NCBI GenBank assembly: GCA_964017185.1
Contig: OZ024875.1
Span: 26,731,456 to 26,795,455, forward strand
Reading direction: 5' to 3'
Length of the DNA stretch: 64,000 nt
DNA from: Rugalucina vietnamica
Taxonomy: Eukaryota; Mollusca; Bivalvia; Lucinida; Lucinidae
The position numbers were made by a program, and so were the translations under genes. Positions 24,901 through 36,900 of this stretch are shown one piece after another (positions within the stretch are counted from its first letter, which is position 1; every line of letters begins with the position of its first letter). The notes beneath the pieces were generated by a model, which made no database searches, was not told the DNA's origin, and saw only the letters and a list, made by a program, of their open reading frames with translations.

Positions 24901-27900
24901 ATCAATAAAAGAAGGTAAGCCTACTATGGCAATAGAACGGGCAGTGTCCGAGCATCCATGGTCAACGCTGCTACATCAATAAAAGAAGGTAAGCCTACTA
25001 TGGCAATAGAACTGGCAGTGTCCGAGCATCCATGGTCAATGCTGCTACATCAATAAAAGAAGGTAAGCCTACTATGGCAATAGAACAGGCAGTGTCCAAG
25101 CATCCATGGTCAACGCTGCTACATCAATAAAAGAAGGTAAGCTTACTATGGCAATAGAACTGGCAGTGTCCAAGCATCCATGGTCAACGCTGCTACATCA
25201 ATAAAAGAAGGTAAGCCTACTATGGCAATAGAACGGGCAGTGTCCAAGCATCCATGGTCAGCGCTGCTACATCAATAAAAGAAGGTAAGCCTACTATGGC
25301 AATAGAACGGGCAGTGTCCGAGCATCCATGGTCAACGCTGCTACATCAATAAAAGAGGGTAAGCCTACTATGGCAATAGAACGGGCAGTGTCTGAGCATC
25401 CATGGTCAACGCTGCTACATCAATAAAAGAAGGTAAGCCTACTATGGCAATAGAACGGGCAGTGTCCAAGCATCCATGGTCAACGCTGCTACATCAATAA
25501 AAGAAGGTAAGCCTACTATGGCAATAGAACTGGCAGTGTCCGAGCATCCATGGTCAACGCTGCTACATCAATAAAAGAAGGTAAGCCTACTATGGCAATA
25601 GAACTGGCAGTGTCCGAGCATCCATGGTCAACGCTGCTACGTCAATAAAAGAAGGTAAGCCTACTATGGCAATAGAACAGGCAGTGTCCAAGCATCCATG
25701 GTCAACGCTGCTACATCAATAAAAGAAGGTAAGCCTACTATGGCAATAGAACGGGCAGTGTCCAAGCATCCATGGTCAACGCTGCTACATCAATAAAAGA
25801 AGGTAAGCCTACTATGGCAATAGAACAGGCAGTGTCCGAGCATCCATGGTCAGCACTGCTACATCAATAAAAGAAGGTAAGCCTACTATGGCAATAGAAC
25901 GGGCAGTGTCCAAGCATCCATGGTCAGCGCTGCTACATCAATAAAAGAAGGTAAGCCTGCTATGGCAATAGAACGGGCAGTGTCCGAGCATCCATGGTCA
26001 ACGCTGCTACATCAATACAAGAAGGTAAGCCTACTATGGCAATAGAACGGGCAGTGTCCGAGCATCCATGGTCAATGCTGCTACATCCATAAAAGAAGGT
26101 AAGCCTACTATGGCAATAGAACGGGCAGTGTCCGAGCATCCATGGTCAGTGCTGCTACATCAATAAAAGAAGGTAAGCCTACTATGGCAATAGAACGGGC
26201 AGTGTCCGAGCATCCATGGTCAACGCTGCTACATCAATAAAAGAAGGTAAGCCTACTATGGCAATAGAACAGGCAGTGTCCAAGCATCCATGGTCAACGC
26301 TGCTACATCAATAAAAGAAGGTAAGCCTACTATGGCAATAGAACGGGCAGTGTCCAAGCATCCATGGTCAACGCTGCTACATCAATAAAAGAAGGTAAGC
26401 TGCTACATCAATAAAAGAAGGTAAGCCTACTATGGCAATAGAACAGGCAGTGTCCAAGCATCCATGGTCAACGCTGCTACATCAATAAAAGAAGGTAAGC
26501 CTACTATGGCAATAGAACAGGCAGTGTCCGAGCATCCATGGTCAGCACTGCTACATCAATAAAAGAAGGTAAGCCTACTATGGCAATAGAACGGGCAGTG
26601 TCCAAGCATCCATGGTCAGCGCTGCTACATCAATAAAAGAAGGTAAGCCTGCTATGGCAATAGAACGGGCAGTGTCCGAGCATCCATGGTCAACGCTGCT
26701 ACATCAATACAAGAAGGTAAGCCTTCTATGGCAATAGAACGGGCAGTGTCCGAGCATCCATGGTCAATGCTGCTACATCCATAAAAGAAGGTAAGCCTAC
26801 TATGGCAATAGAACGGGCAGTGTCCGAGCATCCATGGTCAGCGCTGCTACATCAATAAAAGAAGGTAAGCCTACTATGGCAATAGAACGGGCAGTGTCCG
26901 AGCATCCATGGTCAACGCTGCTACATCAATAAAAGAAGGTAAGCCTTTTATGGCAATAGAACGGGCAGTGTCCGAGCATCCATGGTCAACGCTGCTACAT
27001 CAATAAAAGAAGGTAAGCCTACTATGGCAATAGAACGGGCAGTGTCCGAGCATCCATGGTCAGCGCTGCTACATCAATAAAAGAAGGTAAGCCTACTATG
27101 GCAATAGAACGGGCAGTGTCCGAGCATCCATGGTCAACGCTGCTACATCAATAAAAGAAGGTAAGCCTACTATGGCAATAGAACGGGCAGTGTCCAAGCA
27201 TCCATGGTCAACGCTGCTACACCAATAAAAGAAGGTAAGCCTACTATGGCAATAGAACGGGCAGTGTCCGAGCATCCATGGTCAACGCTGCTACATCAAT
27301 ACAAGAAGGTAAGCCTACTATGGCAATAGAACGGGCAGTGTCCGAGCATCCATGGTCAACGCTGCTACATCAATAAAAGAAGGTAAGCCTGCTATGGCAA
27401 TAGAACGGGCAGTGTCCGAGCATCCATGGTCAACGCTGCTACATCAATACAAGAAGGTAAGCCTACTATGGCAATAGAACGGGCAGTGTCCGAGCATCCA
27501 TGGTCAATGCTGCTACATCCATAAAAGAAGGTAAGCCTACTATGGCAATAGAACGGGCAGTGTCCGAGCATCCATGGTCAGCGCTGCTACATCAATAAAA
27601 GAAGGTAAGCCTACTATGGCAATAGAACGGGCAGTGTCCGAGCATCCATGGTCAACGCTGCTACATCAATAAAAGAAGGTAAGCCTACTATGGCAATAGA
27701 ACGGGCAGTGTCCGAGCATCCATGGTCAACGCTGCTACATCAATAAAAGAAGGTAAGCCTACTATGGCAATAGAACGGGCAGTGTCCGAGCATCCATGGT
27801 CAGCGCTGCTACATCAATAAAAGAAGGTAAGCCTACTATGGCAATAGAACGGGCAGTGTCAGAGCATCCATGGTCAACGCTGCTACATCAATAAAAGAAG

Positions 27901-30900
27901 GTAAGCCTACTATGGCAATAGAACGGGCAGTGTCCGAGCATCCATGGTCAACGCTGCTACATCAATAAAAGAAGGTAAGCCTACTATGGCAATAGAACGG
28001 GCAGTGTCCGAGCATCCATGGTCAACGCTGCTACATCAATAAAAGAAGGTAAGCCTACTATGGCAATAGAACGGGCAGTGTCCGAGCATCCATGGCCAAC
28101 GCTGCTACGTCAATAAAAGAAGGTAAGCCTACTATGGCAATAGAACGGACAGTTTCCAAGCATCCATGGTCAACGCTGCTACATCAATAAAAGAAGGTAA
28201 GCCTACTATGGCAATAGAACTGGCAGTGTCCGAGCATCCATGGTCAACGCTGCTACATCAATAAAAGAAGGTAAGCCTACTATGGCAATAGAACGGGCAG
28301 TGTCCAAGCATCCATGGTCAACGCTGCTACATCAATAAAAGAAGGTAAGCCTACTATGGCAATAGAACTGGCAGTGTCCGAGCATCCATGGTCAGTGCTG
28401 CTACATCAATAAAAGAAGGTAAGCCTACTATGGCAATAGAACGGGCAGTGTCCGAGCATCCATGGTCAACGCTGCTACATCAATAAAAGAAGGTAAGCCT
28501 ACTATGGCAATAGAACGGGCAGTGTCCAAGCATCCATGGTCAACGCTGCTACATCAATAAAAGAAGGTAAGCCTACTATGGCAATAGAACGGGCAGTGTC
28601 CAAGCATCCATGGTCAACGCTGCTATATCAATAAAAGAAGGTAAGCCTACTATGGCAATAGAACTGGCAGTGTTCGAGCATCCATGGTCAATGCTGCTAC
28701 ATCAATAAAAGAAGGTAAGCCTACTATGGCAATAGAACTGGCAGTGTCCGAGCATCCATGGTCAACGCTGCTACGTCAATAAAAGAAGGTAAGCCTACTA
28801 TCGCAATAGAACAGGCAGTGTCCAAGCATCCATGGTCAACGCTGCTACATCAATAAAAGAAGGTAAGCCTACTATGGCAATAGAACGGGCAGTGTCCAAG
28901 CATCCATGGTCAACGCTGCTACATCAATAAAAGAAGGTAAGCCTACTATGGCAATAGAACAGGCAGTGTCCGAGCATCCATGGTCGGCTACATCAATAAA
29001 AGAAGGTAAGCCTACTATGGCAATAGAACGGGCAGTGTCCGTGCATCCATGGTCAGCGCTGCTACGTCAATAAAAGAAGGTAAGCCTACTATGGCAATAG
29101 AACGGGCAGTGTCCGAACATCCATGGTCAACGCTGCTACATCAATAAAAGAAGGTAAGCCTACTATGGCAATAGAACGGGCAGTGTCCGAGCATCCATGG
29201 TCAATGCTGCTACATCCATAAAAGAAGGTAAGCCTACTATGGCAATAGAAAGGGCAGTGTCCGAGCATCCATGGTCAGCGCTGCTACATCAATAAAAGAA
29301 GGTAAGCCTACTATGGCAATAGAACGGGCAGTGTCCGAGCATCCATGGTCAACGCTGCTACATCAATAAAAGAAGGTAAGCCTACTATGGCAATAGAACG
29401 GGCAGTGTCCGAGCATCCATGGTCAACGCTGCTACATCAATAAAAGAAGGTAAGCCTACTATGGCAATAGAACGGGCAGTGTCCGAGCATCCATGGTCAG
29501 CGCTGCTACATCAATAAAAGAAGGTAAGCCTACTATGGCAATAGAGTTGGCAGTGTCAGAGCATCCATGGTCAACGCTGCTACATCAATAAAAGAAGGTA
29601 AGCCTACTATGGCAATAGAACGGGCAGTGTCCGAGCATCCATGGTCAACGCTGCTACGTCAATAAAAGAAGGTAAGCCTACTATGGCAATAGAACGGGCA
29701 GTTTCCAAGCATCCATGGTCAACGCTGCTACATCAATAAAAGAAGGTAAGCCTACTATGGCAATAGAACTGGCAGTGTCCGAGCATCCATGGTCAACGCT
29801 GCTACATCAATAAAAGAAGGTAAGCCTACTATGGCAATAGAACGGGCAGTGTCCAAGCATCCATGGTCAACGCTGCTACATCAATAAAAGAAGGTAAGTC
29901 TACTATGGCAATAGAACTGGCAGTGTCCGAGCATCCATGGTCAACGCTGCTACATCAATAAAAGAAGGTAAGCCTACTATGGCAATAGAACGGGCAGTGT
30001 CCGAGCATCCATGGTCAGCGCTGCTACGTCAATAAAAGAATGTAAGCCTACTATGGCAATAGAACGGGCAGTGTCCGAGCATCCATGGTCAGCGCTGCTA
30101 CATCAATAAAAGAAGGTAAGCCTACTATGGCAATAGAACTGGCAGTGTCCGAGCATCCATGGTCAACGCTGCTACGTCAGTAAAAGAAGGTAAGCCTACT
30201 ATGGCAATAGAACGGGCAGTGTCCGAGCATCCATGGTCAGCGCTGCTACATCAATAAAAGAAGGTAAGCCTACTATGGCAATAGAACGGGCAGTGTCCGA
30301 GCATCCATGGTCAACGCTGCTACATCAATAAAAGAAGGTAAGCCTACTATGGCAATAGAACGGGCAGTGTCCAATCATCCATGGTCAACGCTGCTACATC
30401 AATAAAAGAAGGTAAGCCTACTATGGCAATAGAACGGGCAGTGTCCAAGCATCCATGGTCAACGCTGCTACATCAATAAAAGAAGGTAAGCCTACTATGG
30501 CAATAGAACTGGCAGTGTTCGAGCATCCATGGTCAATGCTGCTACATCAATAAAAGAATGTAAGCCTACTATGGCAATAGAACTGGCAGTGTCCGAGCAT
30601 CCATGGTCAACGCTGCTACGTCAATAAAAGAAGGTAAGCCTACTATCGCAATAGAACAGGCAGTGTCCAAGCATCCATGGTCAAAGCTGCTACATCAATA
30701 AAAGAAGGTAAGCCTACTATGGCAATAGAACGGGCAGTGTCCAAGCATCCATGGTCAACGCTGCTACATCAATAAAAGAAGGTAAGCCTACTATGGCAAT
30801 AGAACAGGCAGTGTCCGAGCATCCATGGTCGGCTACATCAATAAAAGAAGGTAAGCCTACTATGGCAATAGAACGGGCAGTGTCCGAGCATCCATGGTCA

Positions 30901-33900
30901 GCGCTGCTACGTCAATAAAAGAAGGTAAGCCTACTATGGCAATAGAACGGGCAGTGTCCGAACATCCATGGTCAACGCTGCTACATCAATAAAAGAAGGT
31001 AAGCCTACTATGGCAATAGAACGGGCAGTGTCCGAGCATCCATGGTCAATGCTGCTACATCCATAAAAGAAGGTAAGCCTACTATGGCAATAGAACGGGC
31101 AGTGTCCGAGCATCCATGGTCAGCGCTGCTACATCAATAAAAGAAGGTAAGCCTACTATGGCAATAGAACGGGCAGTGTCCGAGCATCCATGGTCAACGC
31201 TGCTACATCAATAAAAGAAGGTAAGCCTACTATGGCAATAGAACGGGCAGTGTCCGAGCATCCATGGTCAACGCTGCTACATCAATAAAAGAAGGTAAGC
31301 CTACTATGGCAATAGAACGGGCAGTGTCCGAGCATCCATGGTCAGCGCTGCTACATCAATAAAAGAAGGTAAGCCTACTATGGCAATAGAGTTGGCAGTG
31401 TCCGAGCATCCATGGTCAACGCTGCTACATCAATAAAAGAAGGTAAGCCTACTATGGCAATAGAACGGGCAGTGTCCGAGCATCCATGGTCAACGCTGCT
31501 ACGTCAATAAAAGAAGGTAAGCCTACTATGGCAATAGAACGGGCAGTTTCCAAGCATCCATGGTCAACGCTGCTACATCAATAAAAGAAGGTAAGCCTAC
31601 TATGGCAATAGAACTGGCAGTGTCCGAGCATCCATGGTCAACGCTGCTACATCAATAAAAGAAGGTAAGCCTACTATGGCAATAGAACGGGCAGTGTCCA
31701 AGCATCCATGGTCAACGCTGCTACATCAATAAAAGAAGGTAAGCCTACTATGGCAATAGAACTGGCAGTGTCCGAGCATCCATGGTCAACGCTGCTACAT
31801 CAATAAAAGAAGGTAAGCCTACTATGGCAATAGAACTGGCAGTGTCCGAGCATCCATGGTCACGAGCATCCATGGTCAGCGCTGCTACATCAATAAAAGA
31901 AGGTAAGCCTACTATGGCAATGGAACTGGCAGTGTCCGAGCATCCATGGTCAACGCTGTTACGTCAATAAAAGAAGGTAAGCCTACTATGGCAATAGAAC
32001 GGGCAGTGTCCGAGCATCCATGGTCAACGCTGCTACATCAATAAAAGAAGGTAAGCCTACTATGGCAATAGAACGGGCAGTGTCCAAGCATCCATGGTCA
32101 ACGCTGCTACGTCAATAAAAGAAGGTAAGCCTACTATGGCAATAGAACGGGCAGTGTCCAAGCATCCATGGTCAACGCTGCTACGTCAATAAAAGAAGGT
32201 AAGCCTACTATGGTTATAGAACGGGCAGTGTCCAAGCATCCATGGTCAACTCTGCTACATCAATAAAAGAAGGTAAGCCTACTATGGCAATAGAACTGGC
32301 AGTGTCCGAGCATCCATGGTCAACGCTGCTACATCAATAAAAGAAGGTAAGCCTACTATGGCAATAGAACGGGCAGTGTCTAAGCATCCATGGTCAACGC
32401 TGCTACATCAATAAAAGAAGGTAAGCCTACTATGGCAATAGAACGGGCAGTGTCCGAGCATCCATGGTCAACGCTGCTACATCAATAAAAGAAGGTAAGC
32501 CTACTATGGCAATAGAACGGGCAGTGTCCAAGCATCCATGGTCAACGCTGCTACATCAATAAAAGAAGGTAAGCCTACTATGGCAATAGAACGGGCAGTG
32601 TCCAAGCATCCATGGTCAACGCTGCTACATCAATAAAAGAAGGTAAGCCTACTATGGCAATAGAACTGGCAGTGTCCGAGCATCCATGGTCAACGCTGCT
32701 ACATCAATAAAAGAAGGTAAGCCTACTATGGCAATAGAATGGGCAGTGTCTAAGCATCCATGGTCAACGCTGCTACATCAATAAAAGAAGGTAAGCCTAC
32801 TATGGCAATAGAACGGGCAGTGTCCGAGCATCCATGGTCAACGCTGCTACATCAATAAAAGAAGGTAAGCCTACTATGGCAATAGAACGGGCAGTGTCCA
32901 AGCATCCATGGTCAACGCTGCTACATCAATAAAAGAAGGTAAGCCTACTATGGCAATAGAACTGGCAGTGTCCGAGCATCCATGGTCAACGCTGCTACAT
33001 CAATAAAAGAAGGTAAGCCTACTATGGCAATAGAACTGGCAGTGTCCGAGCATCCATGGTCAACGCTGCTACGTCAATAAAAGAAGGTAAGCCTACTATG
33101 GCAATAGAACGGGCAGTGTCCAAGCATCCATGGTCAACGCTGCTACATCAATAAAAGAAGGTAAGCCTACTATGGCAATAGAACGGGCAGTGTCCAAGCA
33201 TCCATGGTCAGCGCTGCTACATCAATAAAAGAAGGTAAGCCTACTATGGCAATAGAACTGGCAGTGTCCGAGCATCCATGGTCAACGCTGCTACATCAAT
33301 AAAAGAAGGTAAGCCTACTATGGCAATAGAACTGGCAGTGTCCGAGCATCCATGGTCAACGCTGCTACATCAATAAAAGAAGGTAAGCCTACTATGGCAA
33401 TAGAACGGGCAGTGTCCAAGCATCCATGGTCAACGCTGCTACATATAAAAGAAGGTAAGCCTACTATGGCAATAGAACTGGCAGTGTCCGAGCATCCATG
33501 GTCAACGCTGCTACATCAATAAAAGAAGGTAAGCCTACTATGGCAATAGAACTGGCAGTGTCCGAGCATCCATGGTCAACGCTGCTACATCAATAAAAAA
33601 AGGTAAGCCTACTATGGCAATAGAACCTGCAGTGTCCGAGCATCCATGGTCAGCGCTGCTACATCATTAAAAGAAGGTAAGCCTACTATGGCAATAGAAC
33701 AGGCAGTGTCCGAGCTTCCATGGTCAACGCTGCTACGTCAATAAAAGAAGGTAAGCCTACTATGGCAATAGAACGGGCAGTGTCCGAGCATCCATGGTCA
33801 ACGCTGCTACGTCAATAAAAGAAGGTAAGCCACACCGGGTCTGCCCCTGTAAATCTTCCTCAGATGCTGCAAATGGTGGGTTTTCAGATACAGGTAACAC

Positions 33901-36900
33901 AAACAAAGTGTCACAATATGCCTTTAAACTTCTGATTAGGACATGAAGTTTACCTACACAGCACAGTTCCTTTCTATATATTCAGATCTGGTTCTGAGGT
34001 AATAAAACTTTTACTTTTTTTTCCAATGCTCAATAAACAATATAACAAAGTAAATGACTGGCTTTTTTGCTTAATGTCAAAACTTTTTGCTGATTTTGGC
34101 TACTCCATCGTTCATGAACAACTGATTGAGTTTTGCATGCAAAAAGCTTGATAGCCCGAGTCTTGATTGCCTGGATAAAAAGAACCCATGTTTTAAAGTG
34201 ACGGGACACATTTTTCAATTGTTAATTAAAATCTGCATAATACATGTAACTGGCTTTTATAATGAACTCATGCCTATGTTGCATGTCAAAGATGAAAGAA
34301 ATAATCAGTTAGCTCCTAAGATGTTGATTTCACATTGAATGTATAGACTTTCTTTAGTGAGAAGCAAGCTAACTTGTTCTCATCAGGAAAACATGTCCGT
34401 GCAATGGATACCCCCGTAAACCCCACTTTTATATAGTAAAACTGGGGTTTGCAGTGGTATACCTATTTTTCTTATTTTTGCTCAAAAACATAGATTGTTG
34501 GTACTCACAATCTATGTTTTGAGCAAAAATAAGAGAAATAATTTTCATTTTTTACAAGTTTAAAAATCTCTTTATATTGCATGGGCATGTTTTCGTAATG
34601 TGAAGATTATTCTTCTATACTGCTCAATGGATTATTAGAGGTGAAATCAAAACTTGTTACTGTCATTGTTTCGATACATGCAGAATACATTTGGGCCGCG
34701 ACGCGAGAAAACCGGTCTTCGGGGTTTCCGTCACAAACTGGCCTGTACAAGCACAGAAGCAGGCTAGAGGCTTGAAATTTTGGCTATAAGTAGAAGAGGA
34801 ATTGTACTATCCTAGTAGCGAAAATAAAGGCGCTGATCAGCTTCGCAGTAACCGCGAAGCTGATCTGTGCCTTTGTTTTCGCATTGGCAATAATCCTGTT
34901 TTCACACATTAGGGGAAATGGGTTCATCCCCGGCTTTTCTAGTCCTCACAGACAAGGCTTTAACCAAGGTCCCATCTCGGTTGACCTTGAACGGATGCTA
35001 AACTTGAACACAACATCAACAACCTGTACACATATGAAACAGCATTACCAACAGCAATCAGCTTTTTGTTAATTGATACATGTACCTATGTCTTGTTGCT
35101 TTTTGATTTGTTTGATGTCTGGATTGCAGTTAAAATACGGGTTAAAATACCATACATTTGCACTGAATACTAAAAAAAACAAAAAAACAATTAAATAAAA
35201 TGAAATAAAATTAAAAATAAAAAACTATCATAATAATTATGGATGACTGGATTTCAGTTAATATACCATACATTTGCACTGAATACATGTACTAATAAAA
35301 AAAAAAAAAAAAAAAAAAAAAATCTATCATAATAATTATGGATGACTGACAGCTGGCTATCCATAAGCATAACAGTTCACCATTATGGCAACAGCTGATT
35401 TGATATAGAATGATACATTTATCCTTGATTAGCCCTTACATACATGTAATAAAGAGTGTAGATAGATCATCTTGATTATTATCTACATAGTACTGTAAAT
35501 TAGGAAAGGTTTGCGAGAACTTAATTTTCGCTAATACTTGTGAATTTGCTACCTTGCAAATTCAAAAATCTCGCTAATAAAGAGTAACTATAAGCTTTAT
35601 AGACTGCATGAGTACTCGCGCACGAATTCAAGACTTTGCTACTAATTTGGAAGCAGAAAATTCGCAAAATAAGTGACAAGAAAATTTCGGAACTTACAGT
35701 AATTACATGTATCTTTCAGATCAAGCATGATATTGTATTCATTTGCATTTCCAAGAACCCAACTTTCTTGGGTTTCAGTCCATTTGAGCCTGTGCATGAG
35801 AAAACCAACAATTTGGGTTTCCGAACGGGTCCAACACAAACCAGGCTGTACAGACAGAGAAGAAGGCTAGAGGCTGGAAATTTCGGATTTAGAAAGTAGA
35901 GGAATTATACTATCCATGTAGCGAAAACAAAGGTGCTGATCAGCTTCGCAGTTACTGCGAAGCTGATCTGCGCCTTTGCTTTCGCCTATGCAGATTGTTG
36001 GTTTTCTCATGCGGCGGCTCATTCCATTATGCTCTATGTAGAGTATCATGATGCAGCTATAATACATGTATATATATATTTCCAGATTCCAAAGTCCTGT
36101 GTCTCGGTCTGATCCAGTCCTTGTTTGAGGGGTCTATGTATGTGTTTGTGTTGGAGTGGACTCCGGCTCTCACACCAGAACACAAGGAGAAACAAGAAGA
36201 TAACGATGGTCACAGGGGATCCATTCCACATGGACATATATTTGCTGGATTTATGGTAGGTTGGGTTGATTCAATGATGATGAGCTTAAAGGATATTTGA
36301 GCCAACACATGGGAAAATCAGTAACTGCAAAGCTGATCAACGCCTTTGTTTTCGCTACACAGATAGTACAATTCCTCTTCTTTCTAAATCCAAAATTTCA
36401 AGCCTCTAACCATCATCTGTGACTGTACATCCCGGTTTGTGATGGACCTGGTCGGAATCCAAATTGTTGGTCTTCTCTTGCACAGGCTCATTTAGGAAAG
36501 GATCAGAAAAGATATAAAACAATGTTTAATCTTCAGAAAAATGTTTGATGTAGAATCATCAGTCATCAGGGCTTTGAGAAATGAGCCAGTAAGTGAGAAA
36601 ACCAGCAATTTGGGTTTCGACCTTGTCAGACACAAACCGGCCTGTACAAGCACAGAAGATGGCCAAAGGCTGGAAATTTTGGATTTAGAAAGAAGAGGAA
36701 TTGTACTATCTGTGTGGTGAAAACAAAGGTGCTGATCAGCTTCGCAGTTACTGCGAAGCTGATCTGCTGTGGTGAAAACAAAGGTGCTGATCAGCTTCGC
36801 AGTTACTGCGAAGCTGATCTGCGCCTTTGTTTTCACCCATGCAGATTGTTGGTTTTCCCATGCGGGGACTCAAATATGCTGTTAAATTCTTCAGTTTAGA

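Larger units (their letters stand above)
33832..36085 (+). other. MFSD5 intron 5, part after the array
   Basis: The array breaks off into unrelated intron sequence at 33832 (ACACCGGGTCTGCCCC). The rest holds a family A MITE, two family B elements, one TACTGTA MITE and A-rich low-complexity tracts at 35170-35225 and 35295-35323. A duplicated block (ATACCATACATTTGCACTGA, then CTATCATAATAATTATGGAT) occurs at 35149-35246 and 35264-35345. The exon 6 acceptor follows at 36085. Confidence 0.6.

Noticed and set aside
24333-33831. Array as a CRISPR or as a coding repeat protein
   Set aside because: The units have no separate spacers; they are the same 74 bp throughout. 74 is not a multiple of 3 and stops occur in each frame within two to three units, so no long repeat protein is encoded. 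The open stretch at 31782-31970 exists only because of a local length change.
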